From: Primula veris
Taxonomy: Eukaryota > Streptophyta > Magnoliopsida > Ericales > Primulaceae
Assembly: GCA_963682055.1 (NCBI GenBank)
Contig: OY821749.1
Span: 5,001 to 69,000 of the forward strand
Direction: 5' to 3'
Length of the DNA: 64,000 nucleotides
Made by a program: the position numbers and the translations under genes. Position 1 is the stretch's first letter. Every line of letters begins with the position of its first letter. Under the pieces are notes generated by a model that was not told where the DNA came from, searched no databases, and worked only from the letters and a program-made list of their open reading frames with translations. This document shows positions 9,629 to 21,564 of the stretch, one piece after another.

Positions 9629-10560
9629 AAAATGTTCGATCAACATCAGGTCAACGACGGATCATGAAGGGGGACCAACGACCAACTTAGCGACTTTGAA
9701 CTTCACAATTTCATTCATGTTGCCACATGTGATCAATCATCTTTTAGTTGATTCACCTTAATTCAATTTTGAAATATTTTCAAAACCACAAACAAACGAA
9801 ATAGAAAGAATGTGATAAACCAACACTAAAAACTTTAATACAAATGACTAGTATTTGCATTCATATATGTACATATTCACCATAAATTTCTATACATAGT
9901 TAAATAACACTCAAATTTAGACAAGAATTCACACTGGACGCATCAAATTGAACAAAAAGACAATCACTAAACAAACGAGTATACGTCCATTCACCAACGT
10001 GGAGTTCTAAGAAAATATCATCTAAATTTTTTAACTTTGTTTTCTTCGTGTATAAATTCATAATTAGGCATGTAAATTTATTCATGTATATAAAATGTAT
10101 ACATAGTATAAATGACAAAAACTTGAAAAAAACTTATTCATGCGGTAAATCATGGATGTTGGATCAAAAACCGTAGTATGCTAAAAACATCTATATCATT
10201 ATTATTCCAAAAACCCTAATATGTCGGTGCACTATCAAACTGTACAGGTCATAAATCCTAAATTTCATATGCAACAAAAATTTAGAAAAAAAGCATATGA
10301 ACATGTCAATGTTCAAACTTCCCTCATATGAAACAGACTAATTAGTTTGGAAGTTTTCTTTTGAAACAAATCTTTCCAACTGAAATTACATATGCCTCGA
10401 CTCACTTTCTACTTCTATAAATCGTTTGACATGCAATGATTTTGATCATTTGTTGAAATTGTTAGAAATCATAAGAAGGCTGTGAAGTTTAAAAGTTGTG
10501 CCCATTATGTAAAAAAGGATTTGTTAACATAAAAGTGACTTATTTAGAGAAAAGTGATGT
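9629..10560. repeat. Subtelomeric repeat unit A, copy 2, cut off by the telomeric array
   Basis: Homologous to 8,189-9,065 with scattered substitutions and one extra stretch near 10,380-10,425 ('acatatgcctcgactcac') that copy 3 also has. Homology ends exactly at 'gagaaaagtgatgt'. Copy 1 continues with 'cgattaaaaaaatgg', but here the sequence switches to TTTAGGG-type DNA. Confidence 0.85.
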
Positions 10561-13500
10561 TTTTTTAGGGTTTCTTAGGGTTTTGGTTTCTTTGGGGGTT
10601 TTAGGGTTTCTTATGGTTTTGTTTTTTAGGGGTTTCTTATGGTTTTGGTTTTTTTGGGGTTTCTTATGTTTTTTGTTTTTTGGGGGTTTTGAGGGTTTCT
10701 TAGGGTTTTGGTTTTCTTTGGGGTTTTTAGGGTTTCTTAGGGTTTTGGGTTTTTTTGGTATTTTTAGGGTTTTAGGATTTTTGGGGTTTGTTAGGGTTTT
10801 AGTTTTATTTGGGGGTTTTAGGATTTCTTAGGGTTTTGGTTTTTTTGGGGTTTTTAGGGTTTCTTAGGATTTTGGTTTTCTTGGAGTTTTTAGGCTTTCT
10901 TAGGGTCTTTGTTTTTTTGGGGTTTTAGGGTTTCGGTTTTTTGGGGTTTTTGGGGTTTTTTAGGGTTTTGGTTTTTTGGGGTTTTTAGGGTTTCTTAGGG
11001 TTTTCGTTTTTTTGGGGTTTTTAGGGCCTCATCGGTTTTTTGGGGTTTATTAGGGTTTTGGATTTTTTAGGGCTTCGGTTTTTTTAGGTTTTCTTAGGGT
11101 TTCGGTTTTTTGGGGTTTTTAGGCATTGTTAGGGTTTTAGGGTTTCATAGGGTTTTGGATTTTTTTGGGATTTTTAGGGTTTCTTAAGGTTTTGGTTTTT
11201 TAGAATTTAGGTTTTTTTGGGTTTTTTAGGGTTTTTTTTTTGGGGGGGTTTTAGGGTTACTTAGGGTTTTGGTTTTTTGGGGTTTTTAGGGTTTTTACGG
11301 TTTTTAGGGTTTCTTAGGGTTTTACTTTTTTTGGGGGTTTTTAGGGTTTTTTAATGTTTTGGGGTTTTTTTTAGGGATTGTTAGGGTTTTGGTTTTTTAG
11401 TATTTTGGGTTTTTTAGGGTTTCTTTGGGTTTTGGTTGTTTTGGGTTTTTAGGATTTTCTAGGTTTTTGGTTTTTTTTTTGCGTTTAAGGGTTTATTGGG
11501 ATTTTGGTTTTTTTAGGATTTCTTAGGGTTTTGTTTTTTTTGGGGTTGTTAGGGTTTCAAAGGATTTTGGTTTTTTCCAGTTTTTTCCGGGTTTTTTCTA
11601 TTTTTAGGGTTTGTTAGGGTTTTTGTTTTTTTTGGGTTTCATAGGGTTTTGGTTTTTTCGGGTTTTAGGGTATTGGTTTTTTGATGTTTTTAGGTTTTAT
11701 TAGGTTTTTGGTTTTTTTAAGGTTTTGGTTTTTTCTGGTTTTAGGGTTTCCTAGGGTTTCGGGTTTTTTGGTTTTCTTAGTGTTTTGTTTTTTGGGGGGT
11801 TTTTAGGGTTTTTTGGGGGTTTTAGGGTTTATTAGAATTCTGGTTTTTTTTTGGTTTTTGGGTTCCTTATGGTTTAGTTTTTTGGGGGCTTTTACGGGTT
11901 TTTAGGGTTTTGGTTTTATTTGGAGTTTTTAGGGTTTATTAGGATTTTGGTTTTTTGGGTTTGTTAGGGTTTCTTTTTTTTTTTTGGGTTTTTTTGGGGT
12001 TTTTTAGGGTTTGTTAGGGTTTTAGTTTCTTTGGGTTCTTAGGGTTTCATTGGGTTTTGCTTTTTTTGGGTTTTGGGTTTAGGGTTTTCGTTTTTTGCTG
12101 TTTTTAGGATTTTTTTTAGGGTTTAGGGTTTAGGGTCTGTTAAGATTTTGGGTTTTTTGGGGTTTTTAAGGTTTGCTAGGGTTTGTTAGGGTTTTGGTTT
12201 TATTTGGGATTTTTAGGTTTTCTAAGGATTTTTGTTTTTTTTTGGGATTTTTAGACTTTCTTAGGATTTTGGTTTTTTTGCGGTTTTAAGGATTTGTTAT
12301 GGTTTTGGTTTTTTTGGGGTTCTTAGGGTTTCATAGGCTTTTGGTTTTTTTGGAGTTTGTTAGGTTTTTTGCTTTTTCGGGGTTTTTAGGGTTTCATAGG
12401 ATTTTGGTTTTTTTTGGGTTTTACTGTTTCTTAGGGTTTTGGTTTTTTAGGGTTTGGTTTTATTTTTTGTGAAATTAGGGGTTTTGATTTTTTGGGGTTT
12501 TTAGGGTTACTTAGGGTTTCCGTTTTTTGGGGTTTTTTTTGTGAATTTAGGGTTCCTTATGGTTTTGCTTTTTTGGGGTTTTTAAAGTTACTTAGGGTTT
12601 TTCTTTTTGGAGGGTTTTAGGGTCTGTTAGCGTTTTGGTTTTAATTGGGGTTTTTAGGGTTTCTTAGGATTTTGGTTGTTTTGGCCTTTTTAGGGTTCAT
12701 TTGGGTTTTGGGTTTTGGTTTTTTGTGGTTTTTTGGGGTTTTTAGGGTTTCTTAGGGTTTTGTTTTTTTGGGGTTTTTAGGGTTTGTTAGGGTTTTGGTT
12801 TTATATTGCGTTTTAAGGGTTTAATAAGATTTTAGGTTTTTTGGGGTTTTTTGGGTTACTTAGGGTTTCGGTTTTTTGGTGTTTTTAGGGTTTTTTTTTT
12901 GGAGGGTTTCTAGGGTTTGTTAGGGTTATGGTTTTTTTGGGTTCTTAGGCTTTTATAGGGTTTTGATTTTTTTTTTGGTTTACGGTTTTGGTTTTTAGGG
13001 GTTTTTAGGGTTTCGTTTTTTGGGGGATTTAGGGTTTATTAAAAATTTTGTTTTTGGGGTTTTCAGGGTTTGATAGGGTTTTGGGTTTTTTTTTGGGATT
13101 TTAGGGTTTGTTAGAGTTTTGGTTTTATTTGGTATTTTTAGATTTTCTTAGGATTTTTGTTTTTTTGGTGGTTTTAGGGTTTCTTAGGGTTTTTTGTTTT
13201 TTGAGGTTTTTTGGGTTTTTAAGGGTTTCAGTTTTTTGTGATTTTTAGCTTTTGTTAGGGTTTTCATTTTTTTGGGGGTTTTAGGGTCTCTTAGAGTTTT
13301 TTGTTCTTCTGGGAATTTTTTACTTTCTTAGGGTTTTGGTTTTTTTGCGGTTTTTAGGATTTCTTAGGGTTTTTAGGGTCTTGTTTTTTTTTAGGTTCTT
13401 AGGGTTTCTTAGGGTTTTGGTTTTTTAGGATTTTACTTTTTTTTGGAGGTTTTAGGATTTTTTTTAGGGTTTTTTTTGTGAATTTAGGGTTTCTTAGGGT

Positions 13501-16500
13501 TTGGCCTTTCTGGGGTTTTTTGGTGTACTTAGGGTTTCGGTTTTTTGGGGGTTTTAAGGTTTGTTAGGGTTTTTGTTTTAATTGGGGTTTTTAGGGTTTC
13601 TTAGGATTTTGGGTTTTTTGGGGGCTTTTGGGCTTTTTAGGGTTCATTTGTGTTTTGGCTTTTTGGGGTTTTAGGGTAACTTAGAGTTTCTTTTTGGGGG
13701 GTTTAGTGTTTGTTAGGGTTTTGATTTTATTTTGCTTTTTTAGGATTTCTTAGGATTTTATTTTTTTTGGATTTCTCAGGGTTTTTGTTTTTTTGGGGTT
13801 TTTAGGATTTCCTAGGGTTTCGTTTTTTTGGGTTTTAGGGTTTGTTAGGGTTTTTGGTTTATTTGAAATTTAAAGTTTTCTTAGGATTTTGGTTTTTTGG
13901 GGGTTTCTTAGGGATTCAGTTTTTTTGGGGTTTTTAGGGTTTGTTAGGGTTTTGTTATTTGAGGTTTTTAGGGTTTGTTAGGGTTTTGGTTTTTTTGTGT
14001 TCTTACAATTTCATAGGGTTTTGAATTTTTTTTTGAGTTTAGGGTTTTGGTTTTTACAGGTTTATAGTGTTTCTTATGATTTCGTTTTTTGGGGGTTTGT
14101 TAAGATTTTGGGTCTTTTGGGATTTTTTGGGTTTGTTAGGATTTTGGGTTTTTAGTGTTTGTAAGGTTTTTGGTTTTATTTGGGATTTTTAGGTTTTCTT
14201 AGGATTTCTTAGTGTTTTTGTTTTTTGAGGTTTTTTGAGTTTTTAAAGGTTTTAGTTTTTTGTGGTTTTTAGGGTTTGTTAGGGATTTCGTTTTTGGGGG
14301 GTTTTAGGGTTTGTTAGGGTTTTGGTTTTTTGGGGAGTTTTAGGGTTTGTTAAGGTTTTGGTTTTTTAGGGTTCTTAGGGTTTCATAGGTTTTGGTTTTT
14401 TTAGGGTTTCGTAGGGTTTTTATTTTTTGGGATTTTTAGACTTTGTTTGGGTCTTTGTTTTTTTGCCGTTTTTAGGATTTGTTAGGGTTTTGCTTTTTTT
14501 GGGTTCTTAGTTTTTCATAGGGTTTAGGTTTTTTTGGGGTTTTTAGGATTTCTTAGGGTTTGTTAGGGTTTTCGTTTTTTAGGGTTTTTAGGGTTTCATA
14601 GGGTTTTGGTTTTTTTTGGGTTTTTTGGCGGATTTTTAGGGTTTTTTTTTTTTTTGTTAATTTAGGATTCCTTAGGGTTTTGTTTTTTTGAGGTTTTTAA
14701 GGTTACTTAGGGTTTTGGTTTTTTTGGTGTTTATTAGGGTTTTTGTTTTAATTGGGGTTTTTAGGGTTTCTTACGATTTTTTTTGGGGTTTTAGGGTACC
14801 TTAGGGTTTTGTTTTTTTAAGGGCTTTTAGGATTTGTTAGGGTTTTGGTTTTATTTTGCGTTTTTAGGGTTTCTTAGGATTTTGGTTTTTTTGGGTTTTT
14901 TAGGGTTTTTTTTGGTTTCTTAGAGTTTCGCTTTTTTTGGTTTTTTAGGGTTTGATAGGGTTTTGGTTTTTTTGGGGTTTTTAGGGTTTCAAATTTTGGG
15001 GGGTCTTTAGGGTTTGTTAGGGTTTCGTTTTTTGGGATTTTTAGGGTTTGTAAGGATTTTGGTTTTTTTGTGTTCTTAGGGTTTCATAGGGTTTTGATTT
15101 TTTTGGGTTTATGGCTTTCTTTTTTTTGGGTTTTTAGGGTTTCTTAGGGTTTCTGTTTTTTGGGGCTTTTAGGGTCTCTTAGGGTTTCGGTTTTTAGGGT
15201 TCTAAGGGTTTTGGTTTTTTAGGGTTTGTTAAGGTTTTTGGTTTTTTGGGGTTTGTTAGGGTTTTGGGTTTTTTGGGTTTGTTAGGGTTTTCATTTTATT
15301 TGGGATTTTTAGGTTGTCTTAGATTTTTGGGTTTTTTGGTGGTTTTAAAATTTCTTAGGGTTTTGGTTTTTTAGGGGTTTTTAAGGGGTTTTTTGAGTTT
15401 TTAAGGATTTTAGTTTTTTGTTGTTTTTAGGGTATGTTAGGGTTTTCGTTTTTTGGGGGGGTTTTAGGGTTTGTTATGGTTTTGGTTTTTTGGGGGGTTT
15501 TTTGGGGGGTTTTTAGGGTTTCAAAGGTTTTGGTTTTTTTAGGGTTTCGTAGGGTTTTTGTTTTTTGGGATTATTAGACTTTGTTTGGGTCTTTGTTTTT
15601 TTGTCGTTTTTAGGATTTGTTAGGGTTTTGGTTTTTTTGGGTTCTTAGTTTTTCATAGGGTTTAGGTTTTTTTGGGGTTTTTAGGATTTCTTAGGGTTTT
15701 AGGGTTTGTTAGGGTTTTCGTTTTTTAGGGTTTCATAGGGTTTTGGTTTTTTTGAGGTTTTTTGGGGGGTTTTAGGGTTTTTTTTTTGTGTGAATTTAAG
15801 ATTCCTTAGGGTTTTGCTTTTTTGAGGTTTTTAAGGTTACTTAGGTTTTGGTTTTTTTGGGATTTCTTATGGTTTTTGTTTTAATTGGGGTTTTTAGGGT
15901 TTCTTACGATTTTTTTAGGGTTTTTAGGGTACCTTAGGGTTTCGTTTTTTTAAGGGCTTTTAGGATTTGTTAGGATTTTGCGTTTTTAGGGTTTCTTAGG
16001 ATTTTGTTTTTTTTGGGTTTTTTTTTTGGTTTCTTAGAGTTTCGCTTTTTTTGGTGTTTTTAGGGTTTGTTAGGGTTTCGTTTTTTGGGTTTTTTAGGGT
16101 TTGTTAGGGTTTTGGTTTTTTTGGGTTCTTAGGGTTTCATAGGGTTTTGATTTTTTTGAGGTTTTTAGGGTTTCAATTTTTTTGGGGTCTTTAGGGTTTA
16201 TTAGGGTTTCGTTTTTTGGGATTTTTAGGGTTTATTAGGATTTTGGTTTTTTTGTGTTCTTAGGGTTTCATAGGGTTTTGATTTTTTTTGGGTTTAGGGT
16301 TTTGTTCTTTTTTGGTTTTTGGGGTTTCGTAGGGTTTCTGTTTTTTGGGGGCTTTTAGGGTCTCTTAGGGTTTCGGTTTTTAGAGTTCTAAGGGTTTTGT
16401 TTTTTTAGGGTTTGTTATGGTTTTTGGTTTTTGGGGTTTGTTAGGGTTTTGGGTTTTTTGAGTCTGTTAGGGTTTTCATTTTACTTGTGATTTTCAGGTT

Positions 16501-17785
16501 GTCTTAGATTTTTGGTTTTTTTGGTGGTTTTAAAATTTCTTAGGGTTTTAGTTTTTTTGCTGTTTTTAGGATTTGTTAGGGTTTGGGTTTTTTTTTGGGT
16601 TCTTAAGGTTTCATAGGGTTTTGGGTTTTTTAGGGTTTTGGGGTTTTTTAGAGTTTGTTAGGGTTTCGAGTTTTTTGGGTTTTTTAGGGTTTGTTAGTGT
16701 CTCGATTTTTTTGGTGGTTTTAGGGTTTTTTAGGATTTTGTTTTTTTTGAGTTCTTAGGGTTTCATAGGGTTTTTGTTTTTTGGAGTTTTTAGGGTTTCT
16801 TAGTGTTTTTGTTTTTTAGGATTTGTTAGGGTTTTTTTTTGGGGTGGGGGGTTAAGGTTTTTTAGGGTTTTTGTTTTTTTGGGGTTCTTAGGTTTTCATA
16901 GGGTTTTGATTTATTTGGGATTTTTAGGGTTTATTAGGGTTTTGGTTTTTTTAGGGTTTCTTAGGGGTTCAGTATTTTTTTGGTGTTTTTATGTTTTTAG
17001 GGTTTTCATTTTTTTGGGTTTTTAAGGTTTTTTAGGGTTTTCATTTTTTGGGGGTTCTTAGGGTTTCATAGGGTTTTGATTTTCTTGGGTTTTTTTAGGG
17101 TTTTTTAGGGTTTTGGTTTTTTTAGGGTTTCTTAGGTTTTCGGTTTTTTGGGGATTTTTAGACAGTTAGGGGTTTTTTTTGAGTGTTTTAGGGTTTCATA
17201 GGGTTTTGGTTTTTTGGGAGTTTTAGGGTTTCTTAGGGTTTTGGTATTTTTTTGGGTTTTTAGGGTTTTGCTTTTTTTGGGGTTTTTAGGTTTTATTCTT
17301 TGTTTTTATTTTTTGGGGTTTGTTAGTTTTTTGAGGTATGTTAAGGTTTTGTGTTTTTTAGGTTTAGGGTTTTTTAGAATTTTGTTTTTTTTGGTTTTTA
17401 GGGTTTCTTAGGGTTTTAGTTTTTTTGGAGTTTTTTTGGTTTTTTAGGGTTTCAGTTTTTTTTTTAGGGTTTGTTAAGGTTTTCGTTTTTTGGGGTTTTT
17501 AGGATTTTTGATTTTTTGGGGTTTCTCAGGGTTTTGGTTTTTTTGTGGTTTTTAGGGTTCTTTTGAGTTTTGGTTTTTTTGGTATTTTTTGGTGTTTTTA
17601 GGGTTCCTTAGGGTTTGGGGTTTTTTGGAGTATGTTAGGGTTTTGGTTTTAATTGAGGTTTTTAGGGTTTCTTATGGTTTTTGTTTTTTGGGGATTTTTA
17701 GGGTTCCTTAGGGTTTTGGTTTTTTTGGGATTTTTAGGGTTCATTAGGGTTTCATTTTTTGGGGTTGTCAGGGTTTCGGTTTTAT
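10561..17785. repeat. 7.2-kb degenerate interstitial telomeric array (TTTAGGG orientation)
   Basis: Built almost wholly of TTTAGGG-related words: 'tttttagggtttcttaggg', 'ttagggttttggtttttt' and 'ggggtttttaggg', with an apparent 30-40 bp short period. The + strand is G/T-rich and nearly free of C. Orientation is opposite to the terminal CCCTAAA tract. Longer-period duplication is visible: about 14,403-14,890 matches about 15,541-16,000 (offset about 1,138 bp), and 12,538-12,710 resembles 13,465-13,655. Plus-strand open frames rich in FLGFLRVLVF repeats are translations of the array, not genes. No genic or transposon sequence was seen within it. Confidence 0.93.
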
Positions 17786-18600
17786 TGTTTTTGTTCTTGC
17801 CTTTCCCCTCTTAGAAACTAGTAATTATTGTCCATTTATCTAACTTGTAATACTTAATTTTTGTATGAAGTTTCGATACAATTCTTCTTGTGAACAAATA
17901 AAATACCACTTTTTCTGAACATTTTGGGTGTACTTGACTCACGAACTCGCAGTATTTATGTTTTTATGATCACCAATGTGGCAACTAAGGTATGCTTTGT
18001 TGGTTCGCATCATGTTTCAAAGAAACCAGTTTGGCTATTTTGACTTAAATAAGCCTGAAACCTTTGAATATTGAACGATGTAAGACCTTTTCCCAATCGC
18101 AAACCAAACAAGCACATAACGACGATGTTCTTCACTTCTTAATTCTAAGGACTTGATTGATTTAAGTTTTAACTAAACAAGCATAACGTGTAATTGCAGT
18201 TTAGATTAACGTGTGGGGAAAATATCAATGTTGACTTGTATCATTATATGCTTGTGACCTTTAAGTAAATAGGTTCTCTTATTTGATGTTAAAAAAATAG
18301 TCTTCTTAGGACAAACGAAATAAACTGAGATTAAAAGCTAACCATTTTACAATAAAATATACTGAAATATTATACTTAACAAACAAGGGGAAACCAAGTG
18401 TTGCTACTATCATGAAGTAAAAAACACTTTTTTTTGCACAATACAAATGGTAGATTAAGGCGTTTTTTTTATTACTCTAAAGTCGAATGTTGTACATATA
18501 TTAAAGAAGGTATACACATTTACAATGAACATTTATTTACACAAATAAATTTCGAAAGGTGCAGCATCACTCACCTCTTTTAAAGTCTCCAAATAAAGAA
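17786..18600. other. Unique AT-rich sequence, nothing recognised
   Basis: Telomere-like repeats stop after 'cagggtttcggttttattg'. From here to 18,600 there is ordinary AT-rich sequence without visible tandem structure, exons or RNA genes. The right end adjoins the truncated 3' side of the MFS pseudogene. Confidence 0.5.
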
Positions 18601-18601
18601 C

Positions 18602-20283
18602 TCAAAAAATAAATCCATGAGGAATATCCTCCTCATTTGGGCTCAATGTTGGGGCCCACAGGAACACAACCGTGTACACCAAACCTTCGAAAAGGAAATG
18701 TATTGCACCCAACAAGGCAATCTTCTCATCTGAATCGCATAATATAAAGTATTAGAATTCAAAATTAAATTATACACAATAATTTCATACAAGAGAATTT
18801 CGAAAAACGAAAAGGAAAAATAAATTTACAAACACGATTCACTAATTGGAAAGAATCAACAAGGTGATATTACTAAAAGCAGTCATGCTTCTAAGGTACT
18901 GTAGCAAGTGCGAAATATTAGCAGGTTAATATAAACCCGTATATTAACTTATAATCACATGTTTTGATAGTAAACCATCCAACAGAAGCTGTCAATTACT
19001 ACCCAAACCTAACAGAAATATAAAAAAAAATGACAGAACAGGACCGAAAATATATTGGTTTCCTAAGTATTAAGTACCCTGTCTTATATGGTTAAATAAG
19101 AGTACTAAAAAGCATGATATGAAGCATTGGTATATTAATCCCTACTCTTTTAGGTGGTAATACAAAATTGAAATCATTTGAGACTTTACATAACTGTAAC
19201 TAACCCTTGTTAGCATAGCATCACATGTCAATATAGACATAATGACAATATTATTATGTAATAACATAACAGAAGACAACATTGTCTAGCAACCTGAAAC
19301 AATACACAATTTATTTTTACTTCACCAACCTGAAGCAATAGCTATAGCAGCACCCTTGACTTGAGTAAGCAAGTCCTTATTTTCCGAGGGGTCTCCAAAA
19401 TTCTCACTCCACGACGATAGAATAACAGCCATTCCAATAGCGAGAAAACAAGCAGCAACGTCAAAAGGAGCCACAGGACCGAGACTCAAGCTATCAACAA
19501 ACATGTTCCCAAACAAGCCAAATATGATAGCAAATAAACCGTTACTCAGAAATATTGCTTTTGAGAATGTCAACGACTGCCATTGTGACTCAAACCCTCT
19601 CTGAACAAGAAGAAAAAAAGTTTGCGACGACATTTATCAAAATGAGATGTTTATTTTCAAACTCCATATTCAAATAAGAAAATATCCTCTTTTAACAGCT
19701 TAGTATGTATCATGCTGTATTATATTAAATAATTTTACCACCAATTGAGATGAACTATAAAATCAAACAAGAAGTAAAACCACATTAATATTTGAACTCC
19801 AAAAGAACTAGTTATGTCCTAATTGTTAGCTGGTATGCTAAGCACCAATATACACAAATTTAGACAAATGGTACACCGATGCTAAAACCGATCTTTTGCA
19901 TGCTTGTAAATTTAGATAGGTTAGTATGCTAAATTTCAATAATATGGGAAGGTAAGGATTAGGAACTCTTGCTAAAGTTACATTACCCCTCCAGAAAAGG
20001 AAATATGTACTGAGCAGGTTAACACTATCAGTAAACAAATAATTCAGCAACACTGCAAAACAGAAAATCTCTAACCTTGAAATGCTCTGCCACAAGCCAA
20101 GACTCAAATGCAGGAAAAAAAAAAGATATGTGGCAATATCACCCAAAATACGTCCCAGCTAAAGTTACATTACCCCTCCAGAAAAAGAAATATGTACTGA
20201 AAACCTTCTAATGAGGAGAATGCTTTGTGATACAACTCCGTATATAAGTGATACAGTAAGTCACGCAGGCTCTTTTTCGACCC
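18602..20283 (-). pseudogene. MFS transporter pseudogene, molybdate-anion-transporter (MFSD5/MOT2-like) family
   Basis: Four minus-strand exons match plant proteins of the At4g27720/At1g64650 type, 12-helix major-facilitator proteins annotated as molybdate-anion transporters. Exon a (about 20,197-20,283) reads GRKRACVTYCITYI..CITKHSP. Exon b (20,076-20,158) reads GRILGDIAT.. then FESWLVAEHFK. Exon c (19,330-19,600) reads RGFESQWQSLTFSKAIF, SLGPVAPFDVAACFLAIGM and DPSENKDLLTQVKGAA. Exon d (18,602-18,729) reads DEKIALLGAIHFLFEGLVY to IPHGFIF. Defects: an in-frame TAG at 20,208-20,210, a one-base frameshift in the A run 20,115-20,124, a TGA directly after GFIF, and no N-terminal or C-terminal exons. 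The gap between exons a and b is only about 38 bp, too short for a plant intron. A 42-bp piece of it is duplicated at about 19,973-20,015, so the intron has been rearranged. Junction c-d is still perfect (AG|GTTGGT and CAG|AT, restoring an Asp codon). Confidence 0.88.
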
Positions 20284-20738
20284 CTATATTCAAAAAGAAA
20301 GGGGTTTATCAAGGGTATCAACCATGTCAAAAAGTTCTACATATTAAAATTCCACCTATATATTAAGGCTTGTCAAAAATGTCATCTTCATAACATATGA
20401 CCTCTATAAGCTACAACCTTAAATATACTGATAATAAATAGTTATGCAAATTGTTAGATTCTAATACATTTCCCAGTAAAAGGCATCATAGAAGGAAGAT
20501 GGAGGCTTATTATACACCAAAGGCTAAATTAATTTCAAATACAAATACACACAGATGACATCTAAGGACCAACTTTACTTTTCTAGAGGAAGAAACCCAT
20601 AACCCAAAACTTACTAGACTATCGTTTCAAGTGGATTGCCACAAACATTTTGAGAAAATTGAGTTTCCTTGAGACACTGATACCAGATTGATAGAACTTG
20701 AAATTCCTCATAAAAGTAAAGCTAAAGTAAATACATAC

Positions 20739-20828
20739 CAGCTCTTGCCTGGTAGCTCGACAAACTTGGACCCCAATAGCATGTAGTCCAGGTGAAAAGA
20801 AACCGGTTGCATCCAATAAATACAACAG
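20739..20828 (-). other. Candidate 90-bp exon, family not recognised
   Basis: Bounded on the minus strand by a good acceptor (TTTGCTTACAG) and donor (GTATGT) and open in all three frames. Frame 1 reads LLYLLDATGFFSPGLHAIGV, then QVCRATRQEL. I do not recognise the family. It lies 455 bp upstream of the MFS pseudogene but does not match the known N-terminus of that family. It could be an exon of another captured gene or a chance open stretch. Confidence 0.3.
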
Positions 20829-21198
20829 CTGTAAGCAAAAGTAAATCCTGAACCATCATAAAAACCAAACAAATTAAGAATCCCTACGACAAAGTCAACA
20901 GATGGGGAAAAGGAAAACGTAGAGGCTAAATGGATCAATCGCATAGACAAAAAAGGAGAAAAGAGGAGAGAAAAAAATAATGTGGTTTTTAAACTTTACA
21001 ATGATTTCACTAATAAAGAGGAAAGTAAGAGAGAGAAACAAAAATTGAAGGATGGTAGCACAGTCGATAAAAGAAAAGGAAACAAAAATGTGATATTAAA
21101 TTACAACTTTTGGTTCTGTGGTGTCACTAAATAAAAAGGTGACCTTCGAAAATCAAGACTAATAGACTATTATGTCAAATTTGAGACCCAATAGGGCC

Positions 21199-21340
21199 AA
21201 GGCAAACCCGGTGCTAAAGCTGTGCAGGGACCGGGAAGGGGATGGGCTTGCATTTCTGCATCAGGCTACTACCACGACTCGAAGCTGTGACCTCCAGGTC
21301 ATATGGCAGCAACTTTACCGTTGCTCCAAGGCCGCCCTTT
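21199..21340 (-). mobile_element. Au-like tRNA-derived SINE, internally shortened, minus strand
   Basis: The reverse complement starts GGCCTTGGAGCAACGG (A-box region), contains GGTCACAGCTTCGAGTCGTGG (B-box region) and ends GCTTTAGCACCGGGTTTGCC, the pattern of the plant Au SINE family. The region between CTTCCCGG and GCTTTAGC is shortened relative to its neighbour. No clear target-site duplication was found. Au SINEs are Pol III-transcribed retroelements that move with LINE enzymes; this copy looks dead. Confidence 0.85.
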
Positions 21341-21349
21341 ATTCGTAAC

Positions 21350-21564
21350 AAGTAGGTGTTAAGCTGAGGGCGAGCCTTGACCCAACGGTAAAGTTGCTGT
21401 CTTGTGACTTGGAGGTAACGGGTTCAAGTCGTGGAAGCAGCCTCCTGCAGAAACGCAAGGGAATGCTGCCTACATTAGGCCCAAAGTGGCCTGACCCCTA
21501 CCCGAACCCCGTGCATAGCGGGAGCTTTAGCACCGGGTTTGCCCTTTAAGTAGGTGTTAAGCTG
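21350..21564 (+). mobile_element. Au-like SINE, full length with 17-bp target-site duplication
   Basis: The element body is 21,367-21,547. It has A box AGCCTTGACCCAACGG, B box GGGTTCAAGTC, the middle CCTGACCCCTACCCGAACCC and a 3' end CACCGGGTTTGCCCTTT. It is flanked by perfect 17-bp repeats AAGTAGGTGTTAAGCTG at 21,350-21,366 and 21,548-21,564, the signature of a retroposition event. It lies head-to-head with the minus-strand copy only about 26 bp away. Good conservation and intact flanking repeats suggest that it is younger than its neighbour. Confidence 0.93.

Noticed and set aside
8453..10118. A 72-codon minus-strand frame conserved in two unit-A copies (8,453-8,671 and 9,900-10,118)
   Set aside because: Most of the roughly 14 nucleotide differences by eye change the amino acid (about 12 of 72 residues), the third copy at 43,000 is disrupted, and no family is recognised. 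Conservation is of DNA, not of protein.
10496..17411. Leu/Phe-rich plus-strand open frames resembling membrane proteins
   Set aside because: These are translations of the TTTAGGG-like array. The repeated FLGFLRVL pattern follows from the nucleotide repeat.
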